From Cryphonectria parasitica EP155 (Eukaryota > Ascomycota > Sordariomycetes > Diaporthales > Cryphonectriaceae): a stretch of 64,000 bases of DNA. The stretch spans positions 1,488,001-1,552,000 of the forward strand of contig NW_024468917.1 of the NCBI RefSeq assembly GCF_011745365.1. The letters run 5' to 3'. Every line of letters begins with the position of its first letter. Within the stretch, counting starts at the first letter, position 1. Made by a program: the position numbers and the translations under genes. Positions 1 through 11,368 of the stretch are shown piece by piece. The notes beneath the pieces are model-generated. The model did not search any database and had not been told where the DNA came from. It worked only from the letters and a program-made list of their open reading frames with translations.

Positions 1-495
1 GCTGCACGGAAGCTGCGCAGTCATCCGCCTGCTCGGCCAGAGAGGACCTCGTCCTCGTCTACCTTCTTCGAAGTCAACATCCTTGAGCGTCATCCGTACA
101 CGACTCAGACGTTCACGCCGCTCAGCATATCCGGGCATAGAGGATCAAGAACTCAGAACAGCTACCTGGTCATCGTTGCACCTAATCTTGCGTCTGGCTC
201 GGGACTGCAAGGTCAGCAGGGACGAGGCTCCTCGGTCCCATCGCCGCCTGATCTATCGGGCCTAAGGGCTTTCATTGCCACGATTGACCAGGCTGTGACC
301 TACGGTGCGGGCACATGGCATGCTCCAATGGTCGCCCTGGGGCCTGAAGGATCAGCGGTGGATTTTGTTGTTACCCAGTTCGCAAATGGTGTTGGGAACG
401 AAGACTGCCAGGAGGTCTCGTTTGGCTCGTCTGAGGATGGGTCGGTCTGCGCCGAGGTGCCAGCGTTGTCACAGCCAAGTGCTTCGAAGTTGTAA
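1..495 (+). CDS. DAL3: Ureidoglycolate lyase, C-terminal part (5' end outside the window)
   Basis: Frame 1 is open from the first base to TAA at 493-495 (164 codons), so the gene begins upstream of the window. The family cleaves ureidoglycolate to glyoxylate and urea, the last step of allantoin/purine nitrogen use. Family-like segments are FFEVNILERHPYTTQTF near the start, then YLVIVAPNL, then the conserved core VTYGAGTWHAP (about residues 99-109) and DFVVTQFANGVGNEDCQEV. The core histidine of GTWHAP belongs to the lyase fold. The last 25 or so residues after the core are Ser/Gly/Ala-rich and look like a non-conserved tail. There is no ATG near the window edge, so this is a partial gene rather than a short ORF. 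Assignment to the family is confident from these motifs; the gene symbol follows the yeast name. Confidence 0.85.
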   Translation, partial: AARKLRSHPPARPERTSSSSTFFEVNILERHPYTTQTFTPLSISGHRGSRTQNSYLVIVAPNLASGSGLQGQQGRGSSVPSPPDLSGLRAFIATIDQAVTYGAGTWHAPMVALGPEGSAVDFVVTQFANGVGNEDCQEVSFGSSEDGSVCAEVPALSQPSASKL

Positions 496-3455
496 CAACA
501 ACAAGAGGCCCATATGTCGTTGTGCCGTCCTGAAACTCGGAAAGCATCGCATCATCTTGATGCTCCCTTTCGGTGTTGCTCGAGGGCGGACTTGGAGAAA
601 GGGCTGGGTTAGGCCTGGCCTGCTGACGAGTGCATTTACAATACCCCTTGCAACCAGGCGAGTGCTGCTTAATATAAGCCACCCCCAAAACAAGTATCTC
701 ATCACATGAGATCATCACAGGACATTCCTTGATGCTGGTACTACAACAACTGACCATGGCTCCTGGATTCACTGAATGAATGCTTTGTAATTAGTCAAAG
801 GGTTATAGAGCAAGACACAATACAATTTGACATTCAGATATATTGCTTAAGTTCAAAACTTTAGATTGATAGCTAGAAACACCTGACTCCTCTTTTCCCT
901 CGCCCTTTTCCTCTGGCTCGACACTGCGAATGAATGTATGCTTAAGCAGCCCAGAACCCGGCCTCCTCACCTGCCTTGAGGCAAGGAACAGTTTACATGC
1001 TCACAATCATTTGCTAGTGGACAATGTCTTCCGTCTCATTTCACTGCTCTTTCTATCCCTGATGAAATTTTCAACGTAACAAGCTGAGCCAGGGCAGTGC
1101 ACTAGCTATCAAGCATGTCTATCAGGACACAAAAGACATGTTATTCTAAACCTTTCCAGCTCTGATATTGTCTCCCTGATTATAAGATTCGCAACACCTA
1201 ATTGTGCTAGATGCTTTCCCACGACCACACACGCATGAATTAACTCCAAACATGGTTGCCAGTTGACCCGAAACCTTTCAGTATGGGTTTTGGAGGCCTG
1301 CCGCTACAGGCTTCTGTATCCCTGAAGAACACATCATACAATCACCTGTCGCTTTGCAGGCAATTACTGAATGAAAACGGTCTGTCTTCACCCATCCACA
1401 TCTCTGAATCTTGTTCATGTTTACTCTCTCTTCTTCGTGACACTACGGTCGAAACCGGTGGTCTTTTAAAGGAGCTGTAGGAAGTTATCACAATCTCCCT
1501 TCATATCTGCTCATACATGCCCCCTCCTCCAAGCGTAACTATACACAGGACCTTGCTTCCACAACAACTTTACTCGTCTGTCCAGTCTGACCACTGCTGC
1601 TAATATTGACATCAAGACAGTGCCATACCCACCTCGTCTTCGCTTAACTGATGAGTTTCTCGCGAATAGCGAGGACAAAATAGGTCAGTCTTCCAATCCC
1701 AGTAGTCCTTCCTACACGCCTTCTCCTGTACAGCGTCGCATTCCTCGTAGAATGCTGCCAGCATGTTGTGGTTTTCGGGGGTCAAACATATACTAGTACT
1801 AGTACCTCAGGCTAGTTCGAACTTCTCGCACAGCATCTCTGAGGTGGCTTTTGTCGCTGAGGTCGACGCTGAGTAGAGAATGTCTGCAGTCGACAAGCCA
1901 GGAGGGCGGTAGAGTGACTGCCCGAGCCACCTACTACCAGATATAACAACCCAAGACCATTCCTAATCTTGTCACCTCATCGTCATTCATCACCAGTGAC
2001 ATCCTGCCACAGCGGATCTATGAGCAGACCGCTGGTACCAGGCTGTCCTGAGTCTCCTGGAAAAGTCTTGAACAGAATATTTTTGTTTTGCGGTTCGTGA
2101 GTCTGCGAGATTCATGATGGACGTTGTCGATATCACGGAGCCCCGAATTTATCTGAATCACAAGTTGGGGATTAGGTGGGGTGGTTTGATTTCTTGGACT
2201 CTCGATGGTAGAATAGTTACGGTCAGTCAAGACTCACAATGACGACAGAGGGCCCCCGGCTAATCGTGAAGAGCGACGCTTGGGAGGCCGCCCTGTTAAT
2301 CATGAGGGTAAAGATGAAGGCAGAAGCAGCCCCACGGCAGCGTCACCATGGTATGCAGGGATTTACCCTCTGCAGGGACCTGCACAGCATGGGCACAATA
2401 CCGGGCCAGAGGGTCCAGCTGCGACAAGCCGAGGCAGTCACCTTATCCTAGAGGAAGACTGCTTGAAGCTACCGTTCCTAAATTATCCAGTGTGATTAAT
2501 CCAAGATGAGGTGTGAGTCTAACTTGAACAGAAAGCAAATACCGTTTCTATAGAAGTACTTGTGCTTGCTAGGTCGCTCTTGCTTGTAAAATGTTTGCAA
2601 TTGTAAACACCCTATCAAGTAGACGACCGGACGAGACATCAAAAAAAGGGAAAAGAATCCATTCATGAAGATGGACTATGTGTACCCTTTGTGCAGATCC
2701 TAAAAGGCACTTTCGATGGGGAAAACGATTAGAGTTCATGTTTAGCTGTGAAACCTTCAGTGAAGATATTTCTTAATATGAATTAGTGGAAAAGATGGCT
2801 TATCTGCGTCGTTCCCTCCCGTCTATGACCCAAGCCCCGCTAGACAACGGGGAATTCGAAATTGGGTCAGGATGAAGGCGCCTTTCTCATAGATGTGAAA
2901 GATGCCTCCAGGCACCAGCCACAAGAACAGTTCTCCGGATTTCGGCATGGGCAGCCCTTTACTATACATTTAAAATGGGTATACTCGTACTTCTTGATTC
3001 AGAGCTAGATAGAAGCGAGAGAATCTGAGGCTTGGCTGGCCAACCGACACTCCTTCACCCCCATCCCCTAGTATCTCACAAAATTACAATATATAAAATA
3101 GAATAAAAATTCATTTCTTTTGCAGAGTGGGACAGTTTGTATCGAGCAGGTGGTTTATCTATTTTAAGTACCTTCAATGAGGTGGACTGTCACCAATTTT
3201 CACAATGATCAAGGGCGGCTGCGGGGCCGGTGCCGCTCTCGGCAGCAGCAAGGGCGCGGACCTCACACCGCAACCAACTTCGAGAGGCGGCCTGTCGAGT
3301 CACCGACAGCAACATCTTCTCTGGACCAAATAAACACATAATTCTTTTCCCCCCTCTTTTTGAAAAAAATAAAATAAATAAAATTCAACAATCCCCTTGG
3401 TTTGGATAAAGGCTGGCTGTCCAGAGTTACAGCAAAATCCGGGGTTTTGGTCAAC
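496..3455. other. Intergenic stretch, no confident gene
   Basis: About 3 kb between the ureidoglycolate lyase 3' end and the 2H phosphoesterase start. Only short ORFs are present. A frame lacking a start is open at 1539-1793 (+) and reads like low-complexity protein (Pro/Ser/Arg-rich, ending at TAG 1794-1796). It could be a decayed exon, but I do not recognise it. AT-rich patches lie at about 2560-2700 and 3070-3170. The promoter of the downstream gene should lie within the last few hundred bases. Confidence 0.5.
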
Positions 3456-4720
3456 ATGAGTCCAGCGCTGGAGTCCACCGACGCCAAGAACAAGCTTGAG
3501 GACCTCTCAGGCGTCAAGATCGAGCCCGGCGAAAACCCGTACAATGCCTTGATCAAGGCCTGTAACGATGACCAGGTAAGTCTCAGCAGCTCTTGAGTCG
3601 GGCCCGAACTTGTAAGGCTGAACGCCTGTGTTGCTTCCGCAGCAGAGGGGAGACTTCGCTGCTGGTTCCAAAAGGTTCCCGCCATCAGGATCAGGCGGGG
3701 TCACGCAGTGAGGAGATAGGGGATGAGGTGGCCGATACGACAAAATTGTAGACAAGCCAGATGCTAACAAAGTATGCTAGGCTGAGATTCAATCTCTATA
3801 CTCTACACATCGAGTGACGAGGAATGGCCAGCAGAAGGCCAAGTTCCTCTCCCAGGACTTCAAGGAGGTCCTCATCGACCCTTTTCTCCTGAGGCTCGAG
3901 AACCCGACCCTGGAGCCCGGCTTCTCTGACCCAAGAAATTGCCTGGTTTTCTGGGCACGGCCGCCGGACCATGTGGTCAAGCTGGTTGCTCACCTCCAGG
4001 CCTTGCTGAAGAAAGCGGCTCCCAGTATGTTGTGTCTTGTTCCCCCGGGTCAGGGACCCGTAGTTTGCATACTGTGCTAATCCGCCACGTGGTCCAGGTC
4101 TTTGGCTCATGCCCACTCATCGCGTGCATCTGACCGCCCTTGAGGTGACACACAGCCGGACACCGCCCGAAGTGACGGCCCTAGTCAACAAGATGCGTCC
4201 CACCCTGGCTGATCTCACCAACATTACTCTCACGCATCGCTCGCGCCTTGTCAAGCCCATGCTCTCCTATGACCTCGCCGCCATTGCAGTCTCGTTCCTC
4301 CCCGCGTCTGGGGAGCCCGTGGCCTCTCCTCCGCCCTGTGCCACGTCCGTCACTGGAGAACACGACGCCAAGCATCACGGGACCAACGACGCCTACACGT
4401 ACCATCATCTCCGCAGGGACCTGTTTGACCTCGCCAAGACGACGGGCGTGGACATCGACTCGCGCTATGTTGTCCCCAGCGCACACATCACGCTGGGACG
4501 GTATCTGACGCAGGAGGATCATGCGACCCCTGAGATGCGGGAAGGCTGGGTGAGGACGATTGACGAAATCAATGCTTGGCTGGAGAGAGAAGTCTGGGAC
4601 CAAGTAGATGGAGAGTTTGTCGGGGAGTGGATGGTCGGCCAGGAGAGGGGATTGGACGCAAGATGCGGGAAACTCTGGTATGGAGGTGGCAGGTCGCTCA
4701 TGCAAGGCGAGGGATTCTAG
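3456..4720 (+). CDS. 2H phosphoesterase superfamily protein (RNA ligase / cyclic phosphodiesterase-like)
   Basis: Three exons: 3456-3575, 3781-4024 and 4098-4720, giving 328 aa. Intron 1 has GTAAGT and a GCTAAC branch point just before its TAG acceptor. Intron 2 has GTATGT and TGCTAAT. Phases join exactly. The protein carries two H-x-T/S motifs typical of 2H enzymes: HLT at residues 132-134 (in HRVHLTALEV) and HIT at 251-253 (in SAHITLGRYL). These two histidines would form the catalytic pair acting on 2',3'-cyclic phosphate or 2'-5' linkages. The spacing of about 119 residues fits the two-lobed fold. The start is the ATG at 3456 (MSPALES); an ATG 54 nt upstream in frame is possible. The substrate cannot be told from the sequence, and no signal peptide or membrane segment is seen. 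The next gene (eL42) converges on it. Confidence 0.75.
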
Positions 4721-5255
4721 GTCCAGCCTTTGTGGTTTGAGAGGGCAGAACCGGAAAGGCTCCAGGCAAGGTCATATGTACACACATTCATACATACATA
4801 AGTATATAGATCAAGATCGGGCTTCGTTGCTCAAACAAGCTATGGTCACAAATGCATGTCGCATGTGGTGTTGATAGTCCCTGGTATGGTGGCTCGACTC
4901 TTTTTTATTGTCTCTTCTCGGTCGCTGGGCTTCAAATCACTGCGTTCTCGTGAACCTGCACATTTGTCTCACAGCACGGTCGGACTTCCATTTCAAATCA
5001 AATCAGTACCACATGGAACTGTATTCCATCTTCCCTATGTACTGAAGCCTCCTCACAGCAACCGCGAGGACCCGAAAGCAGGCAATGCACGCATTTTTAT
5101 CCTTGCGCCGAAGGACCCGTCCGTAATGACCACCGTCTGCCGTTTGATTTGTAGGTAGAAAAGTCGTGAGAATGTTGTGTCGTGGATGCTCGGCCGCAGA
5201 CCAGAAGATGTGGATGACCCAAGACAAAAAGCAAGTAGCCGTTCGATTACCGCGC
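4721..5255. other. Convergent intergenic region
   Basis: Space between the 3' ends of the 2H phosphoesterase (+) and eL42 (-). It should hold both 3' UTRs. Small ORFs here overlap neither conserved motifs nor each other convincingly. No gene seen. Confidence 0.6.
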
Positions 5256-6051
5256 TTAGAAAACCAGAGCAGCACCCTTGGTCTTCTTGTCACCACCCAG
5301 CTCAAAGTGCTTGCATCGCTTCAGGGCCAGTTGCAGCTTGGTCTTGCACTGGGAGCACTCAAGACGCAGCACAACCTTCTTGGTCGTCTTGGCCTTCTTG
5401 TGGAAGACAGGCTTCGTTTGACCACCGTATCCGGACTGCTTCCTATATTCATGAATTATCGTTAGTGGTCATTCCATAGATGCCGTCAAATCGTCGGGGG
5501 GTTCGGAGACAACTTGAGGGGTTCGAGGATGGCTGTGTCGGTGGAGGTGGCACGTACCGGTCGTAACGCCTCTTACCCTGGGCGAACAGGGAGGCCTTGC
5601 CAGCCTTGTCTATTCGAGGTATCAGCATCTCTAATCGCAATGTCCATTTCCCATCCTAAGCTCGGAGAACTTACACTGCGTGACCTTGTGCAGGGTGTGC
5701 TTCTTGCAGTCCTTGCCCTTGCAGTAGCTGTATTCCTCAGTAATCAGCGCATGTTCCCATTTGATCCATGAATGCTCGTGCCGCCGCGCGTAAGGCCGTC
5801 TCCTCCATCAACGGTCACAATTCTTCATCCTCCTTTTTCTGCGTAATTTGATACGAGTTCGTCGACAATAGATCGTTGGGATCGTTCGTTGTTCGCATTC
5901 ACCATCGCAGGACTGGTCGACGTTCGCGGGGCAATGAGACGAATTTTGGCTGGGTGGCACTTACGTCTTTCTGGTCTTGGGAATGTTCACCTGAAAGGGG
6001 AAGGTCAGCATAAGTATAGAAGCAAACTTTCTAGGTCGCATATCGTACCAT
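5256..6051 (-). CDS. RPL42: 60S ribosomal protein eL42 (L42/L44/L36a)
   Basis: Five coding exons on the minus strand, from 5' to 3': 6049-6051, 5965-5990, 5675-5727, 5558-5609 and 5256-5442. They total 321 nt and encode 106 aa, exactly the usual length of eL42. The product begins [15 protein letters not shown] and contains the Zn-binding Cys pairs, the [16 protein letters not shown] block and the [11 protein letters not shown] loop, ending at LVF. It binds the 60S E site. Pro56 in QTKPVF is the residue whose change to Gln gives cycloheximide resistance in yeasts, so this allele should be sensitive. Lys40 and Lys55, methylated in yeast, are both present. The first coding exon is just the ATG, followed at once by GTACGA. 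None of the exons forms a long ORF alone, so the gene is easy to miss. Confidence 0.95.
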
Positions 6052-6923
6052 TTTGACGGTATTGACAGGATGCCTGTTGAATTTGCCGTAGGTGGGTGGT
6101 GTCGGAAACGAAGTTGACGATTGAAGACGATGGAGTCGGTAGCCCGTCAATTTTCTCAAGGAGCGAGCAGCGGGAGGTGGGAATCTGTGCGTCCAATCAA
6201 TCGTCCGCATTTGAGGACGCCACTCTCACCAGCCACATTGAGCGCTCGGACCTTCTCATAACTAAGCCAACTATTGTGGCGTCAGACGGCCCCAGCGACA
6301 TTTCAAATTTGCAGCCTTCACAAGCCCAACCCACCTATCATTCCACTTTAGTTGGGTGTTTTATGATTGTCTAGAATTGCCGTTGCATGAGGCCACGCAT
6401 GCCAGGTCAACATGGAGATGTCAAGTGCATGCAACTCGGATGCCAGTCGACCAACTCAAGACGCTTCCAAGCATCACTTCTTGTGAGCTGGGGCTCGTGT
6501 GCGACCGCTAAAGGCGTTTCAATGTTTAGACGGTTCAACAATGCATTGAGAACTTCCGCGCAGACGCTAGTATTCCAGGATTCTGGGCCGGCAAAATACA
6601 TTACTGTGTCTATTTGCGTGACGCCTGGCTTGTCCCAGAATGTCATTCTTTACGGAATCCGCGCAATCAATATGTTGCAGGTCCTGTGTCCTCGGCACTC
6701 AACCTCCAAAATGCATCGATTCCTGTTGCAGTGGAGCCCATGGTGAGCCGCGCCAACAAGCTGACAGCAAGTGGGAATGAGCTCGGTGTTGGCATCACAA
6801 ACTCAGATTGATGGATAATTTCTCTTCCTCATCTCGGATTGACCTATCGAGGAGAGATTTCCAATTTCTGAAGGATAGTCCGCTCTGCGGTATCTCAAAG
6901 ATGCCAGATACCTTCCGCCATCT
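6052..6923. other. eL42 upstream region and lipase downstream region
   Basis: About 870 bp upstream of the eL42 start and downstream of the lipase stop, both genes on the minus strand. It should contain the ribosomal-protein promoter. ORFs on both strands (for example 6387-6746) show no recognisable domain and overlap each other. I see no gene. Confidence 0.55.
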
Positions 6924-7834
6924 TCACAGACCTTCTTTCTCGAGCATTTCTGCTATCTGCAGGTAGAATGCGATGGCATTGAAACTTGGAAGAGAAGTTT
7001 AGCGGCGATTGTATCCATGGAGCCTAGGCGGATGAGAGGATCAACTTACGGTTCAGGCTCGCCCACCAATCTCCGCATCGCCCATTTGACTCTGTTCGTC
7101 CAGTTGATCAGATCAAGATGGCTCACCCCCTCCAATGTCCCTTTGTATGTCCCCCACCTGGCGCTGTCCACACTGACTAACCCATCATTCGGGCCCTCTT
7201 CGCCAAGGATGACTCCATACGATCTTCGAAACGGGCTCAGCAGTGGCGGTGTCTGCTTCAACGCCGCTCCGTATGAAAAGTACCTTACATCCGGGTCATC
7301 TAGAGTCCTGGGGTTGAAGTCCTTGTTCATGTATTTCCGAGTCAGCTGGGTGAACGCCCCAGTCCCGAGCCCCGTTGTGCTCTTCCAAACATTATACAAC
7401 CGAGGCAGGTTTTCCTGCCCGATCTGATCAAGCAGGAAATCCGCATACGCCGAGCCGTGATGTGGAGTTGCGACCGTCACCAGCGCCCTCACATTGATGT
7501 CGTTCTCGGGCTCATTCTTCTGCTCCTGCGCAGCGCTTCGTGTGCGGCGTGCCTTGCTGATCATGTAACGTGCATCTAATCCACCCATCGAGTGAGCGAT
7601 GATGTTGACTGGTCTGCCTTTGGAGTTGGCGAGGATGTGTTCGCGCAGCTTGGCGGCCCGCTCCTCGATGCTTCCTGACGGCGGGACCGTGGCCGTGAGA
7701 ACTTCGTTGCCGTTTGCGATCAAGGCATCCTTGATGCCGTGCCAATAGTGAATCGGAGGCAGGTAAGACCCCGCCAGTTTGAGTTCTGCGAAGCCAAAGA
7801 GGCCATGAGCCAGTACGATTGGGTGCTTGGGCAT
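6924..7834 (-). CDS. Triacylglycerol lipase / alpha-beta hydrolase
   Basis: Two exons: 7050-7834 and 6924-6984, 281 aa. It opens with PIVLAHGLFGF (oxyanion-hole HG segment), typical of bacterial-type lipases also found in fungi. The nucleophile elbow is AHSMGG (Ser of G/A-H-S-M-G, near residue 83). The acid is probably Asp in GPNDGLVSV, and the histidine lies in GVSHLDLINW. The donor GTAAGT overlaps an in-frame TAA, so an unspliced message would stop at EPEP. Splicing adds FNAIAFYLQIAEMLEKEGL, an amphipathic C-terminal helix that I recall from fungal members of this family, which supports the intron (65 nt, CGCTAAAC branch point). No signal peptide is evident, so it is probably intracellular. 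The start ATG follows TTAG directly, so an upstream exon cannot be fully excluded. Confidence 0.85.
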
Positions 7835-8930
7835 CTAATCTCAGCGTCAGTCGTGGGCTTCGCACGTCGTGGCTGGTAGGCGAGCAATGCGTACTGGCTA
7901 AGCAAATGTATGTGACAACCCTCGGGAAAGGTCAGTATGACGGAGTTCCCTTCCACCCGACAGTGCTAAAAGAAATGTAAGGTGACAATTTTATATTATC
8001 ATGATGACTTTCTGGTTGAATAGTCCCGATTGCGAGCCGGTTGTCTCCGGTAAAGTTCCCGTCGTCTTACCAAGCCTGTTTGTTTTTCCAGTTCTGACGG
8101 TGATGTCACTAGCAATGGTAAATAGAAGAATAACCCTAACCCTCTCTCAAAAACCACACACGGAGAGCAACATAATGGATAAGAAATGGTCACTCCAAGC
8201 CAGCGACATTTTCGATAGCCGTATATATTGTGAGAGATGTACATTTCAACACATGGCCCCTCCCGCGATGTCTCAAGGGCCAAGGCCTCAAGCTTCTTCA
8301 GCGTAGCTGTTTTTTGAATTCTGGGGTGTCATTATGTTTAAGGCTGGGAAGCTTCAAAGTTGGAAGGGCTCTGAGGTATCGCTTTCATTTGGATTCTTAT
8401 AAGGGAGGAGATGGCAGTAAGGGAGGGAAACTAACTCAAATTGAAGCATTACTTGCCCCAGCTACTTTATGGGGTGTAGCAAAATGCTAATATGCAGCCA
8501 GCAGGGCATCAGCTTGATTATGTTAAACCGAGTAAGAAGTCAAAGGGTGCCTCAATCATGTGGGGTAGGAACAATAAGATCTAAAGAAATTTATCTAGGG
8601 GTGTTTTGCTGGTGCATTCTCGCGAAAATATATTAGCCAGCTTGAGCGTGACGAGGTTGTGAGTGAGTCAAAAGTGTGCCATTAATTCAGGACAGTTACT
8701 TAAGTAGTAATATTCTCAGGAGAGATATCCGATGATCAGGATTCGCTGTAATAATCAGAAAGTCGTGTCTGGTAAAATTTCGTGTCCCCGATAGAAATAT
8801 GACGAGCCACCCCGCCGGAAAGGTAGCAAAATAGTCGCTGTTCCCCATGCCACTGTGAAGTTCCGTCTTTATCCTCTCTAATCAATTCCGTTGTGTCTTT
8901 CCCTCTGCGCACCGTCCAGGTTATATCCCA
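7835..8930. other. Intergenic region upstream of the lipase
   Basis: About 1.1 kb between the lipase start and the RTA1-like stop. It includes an AACCCTAACCCT element at 8132-8143 and otherwise only short overlapping ORFs. No gene recognised. Confidence 0.55.
8132..8143. promoter_or_regulatory. Telomere-like AACCCTAACCCT element
   Basis: Two tandem copies of the fungal telomere unit (TTAGGG on the minus strand) lie about 300 bp upstream of the lipase start. In fungi such short internal copies can bind Tbf1/Rap1-like factors. Only two units are present, so chance is possible. Confidence 0.3.
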
Positions 8931-10396
8931 TCACCAGAGGGTATCATCTCTCCTCATGACCTCATCAGCTGCTCTGGGAGAGCATCTTGTCCTCGTCGCT
9001 CTTCCGCTCCAAGAACCTGACCCGCCCGTCCTCGACCATTCGCTCCCCGGAGCAAAGACGTGCGACTCCACCACGCGGCCCTGTCCGTACAGCTGGTTCA
9101 GGGGCAGAGCCTGCGGCGGCGGCGGCATATAAGCTACTCGAGATATCGCGGGAGACTCATAAGGCAGTGTTTCTGCATTGGCAGAGCTGGCAGAGACCTG
9201 TCGTTTGTGTCCTGGCCAGCACCGCGAGCAACACGACTCGCTGGCCGCCAATGCCGTGTTCGTGTCAGTGTTTTGGGGCGAAGGTGTGGATCTTCCGTAG
9301 ATCGCACATTGAGGCAGCCTGTGGAGTGGTTCTACAGGATGCAGAGATGCAGAGTCACGGTGCGCTGTTGAGTTTCGTGGGGAGGTGGTGGTCCAGGCGT
9401 CACCGAATGCCGATGGTGGGTGTGCAATTGTGAGAAGGAACACTGCAAGAAGGACGAGACCACCGTCGAGCACAGGCAGGTAAAATTGTGATTGTGATAG
9501 TGAAGAGCTCAGACCGCTCGAAAACTGGACAATGCGGGCGACGGTTCGGACGAGAATGAAAAGCAGGGATAAGTTCAGACCTAATAACAAGTCGGTGTCA
9601 GCTCTTGCTAAAGCCAAATGAAGGACAGCTGAGTAGATAAGGAGGGAGAGTAATATGGGAATAGCTAGCATCGAGAACGTACACAACATGGTTGTCTTGA
9701 ACTTGAGTGACAGGTAGACGTAGGAAAACCGTGGATCAAGAAATTGTCTGCTCTGAGCGACTCGAAACATGAAGCACAAGTACACGCCAAAGAAAACCAG
9801 TATGCTCATGATTTGCAAGATCAGACCGGCTACAATGAAGTTGGTGCCTTCTTCGATCTAGTAGTTGTAACTTGTCAGATTCGTGTCATATTAGTGTCCG
9901 GCGGCTCAACACAGCTTACCTGCACTTTGTCAAAGCCCTCTGCAGCAAATGCACTCCCGAGTGCCTGCAAAAAGAGTGTGCTGATGTCGAGCAGGAACAG
10001 GAAGCAAACGATCCAGCCTGGGCTCAGACCGATGCTCACGTCACTTCCATATAGGGCCATTATGTGAGGGAGAACAGTGTAGATGGCCGCTGTGATGAGA
10101 GTGGGTCCCATCGTGGTCCCGAGGAGGAAAACGAGAAAATATGTCTTGCTTGCAAGATCGGACCGGAGGAGCAGTGTTCCCACATAGCCGAGAATGTCTA
10201 GTGCCAGGCCCGTTATCAGGATCAAGGAATATGTCGTCGTCTTGGACCTTGTTAATTCCCAGAAAGTGACCACAGCAAACAATGCGAATGCTGCCAAGAT
10301 CACCACCACACCCGTGAGAGATGGCAACATTATAAAGTAGCCACTGTCGACGGGGCACGTCGCCGTCGTGCAGTCGTTGTCAGACATACTGGCCAT
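8931..10396 (-). CDS. RTA1-like multi-pass membrane protein (lipid-translocating exporter family)
   Basis: Two exons: 9920-10396 and 8931-9857 (phase 0 intron, GTAAGC..CTAG), 467 aa. The N-terminal part is strongly hydrophobic, with about seven membrane segments near residues 25-46, 57-77, 84-112, 127-150, 166-190, 216-243 and 286-305, plus a hydrophobic 252-268 stretch. The sequence LLFILVRTVARIVQFSSG around 255-272 matches the family's I-R-S-x-F-R-x-x-E-x-x-x-G motif, but in altered form (ARIVQF replaces FRxxEF). The RTA1 family includes yeast Rta1/Rsb1, linked to 7-aminocholesterol resistance and sphingoid base export. After the last membrane segment comes a polar tail of about 160 residues, rich in Ser/Arg/Pro and without a known domain. 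Transport substrate unknown. Membrane location is an inference from hydrophobicity. Confidence 0.75.
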
Positions 10397-10996
10397 GGTT
10401 GATCACATTCCGGCGTCGTTTGGCTCCGAAAGAAAAGAAAAACAAAAAAGATGAGGATACAGAGTGCGAAGGATGAATGATGGGGGGCTACTCGCCACAT
10501 ATAACGGCCGATGCTAGGAAAATCACAAGCCGAAAGACTAGACATAGTTTGGCAGGTGAGCCCGACACTCTGGGTCGGCTGTATGAGCGTGTGCTTAGAC
10601 ATGCATGGATGGTTGTGAAGGAACATGATATTTTGTGTCCAACCAGCATGTTGGTTCTCACTTGATGGTGACTGGGTTGCACTGAGTTTTGTGCACATTG
10701 ACTGGTCACCGCCAGCAGCATACACACTGGCAATTCATAATGCATGGTCATCGGCCTAGATACGGAAGCTGCATAAGAATGGCACAGTTCTCGATCCATG
10801 CACGTTTTTCTGTCTCGTGCTACAGGCTTCTCATGGAGCAGTGCCGAGTCTGAAGAAGACTAGAAGCCTAAGGACAAAGGCATCGAGCGTACAGAAAAAT
10901 GTGCCGAACACTTGAGAGAGTCAAACCTGACGCGTGTCCTGGGCTGAATGGTCGTGGCGATTTCCTCAAGCCTGAGAGGACTGTTGCTGCACGAGC

Positions 10997-11368
10997 TCAC
11001 TGGAACAGCTGTACAACCTCATAGCACACCGTGGTTGGTTCAAGCGGCGTAGCATCGAGAGAAAACGCGCAAATTAGGAGCTGACATTCGACCCGATACT
11101 CTGGGACCTGTTCATGCCTCTTAGACAAGCGGGGCATCAGATCAATAGAAGTCATCTTCACAAGGGAGATGTGGTGAACTTCCGTAGTGCGCAAGTCCCA
11201 GCCTCGATCTAGAATGGCGACTTTCGTCCGTTGGTCTTGCAAGGCAACGGCAAGCCAATAGATAATTGACTGTTGGATGCAACGATGTTGGATCGGCGTG
11301 GGGCATGGGCCGACCTCGCCGGTAGTGTGCAGCTTATCGTACTCCAGATCCTGATTCCGCGGCCGTTT
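10997..11368 (-). other. Open frame without start codon, possible exon or gene remnant
   Basis: On the minus strand a frame is open for 124 codons, from just after TGA at 11369-11371 to a stop at 10997. It has balanced, protein-like composition (for example IYWLAVALQDQRTKV and SIDLMPRLSKRHEQV). There is no ATG near its beginning, so it would have to be an internal or terminal exon, or a remnant. I do not recognise a family. It could equally be chance. Confidence 0.2.
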
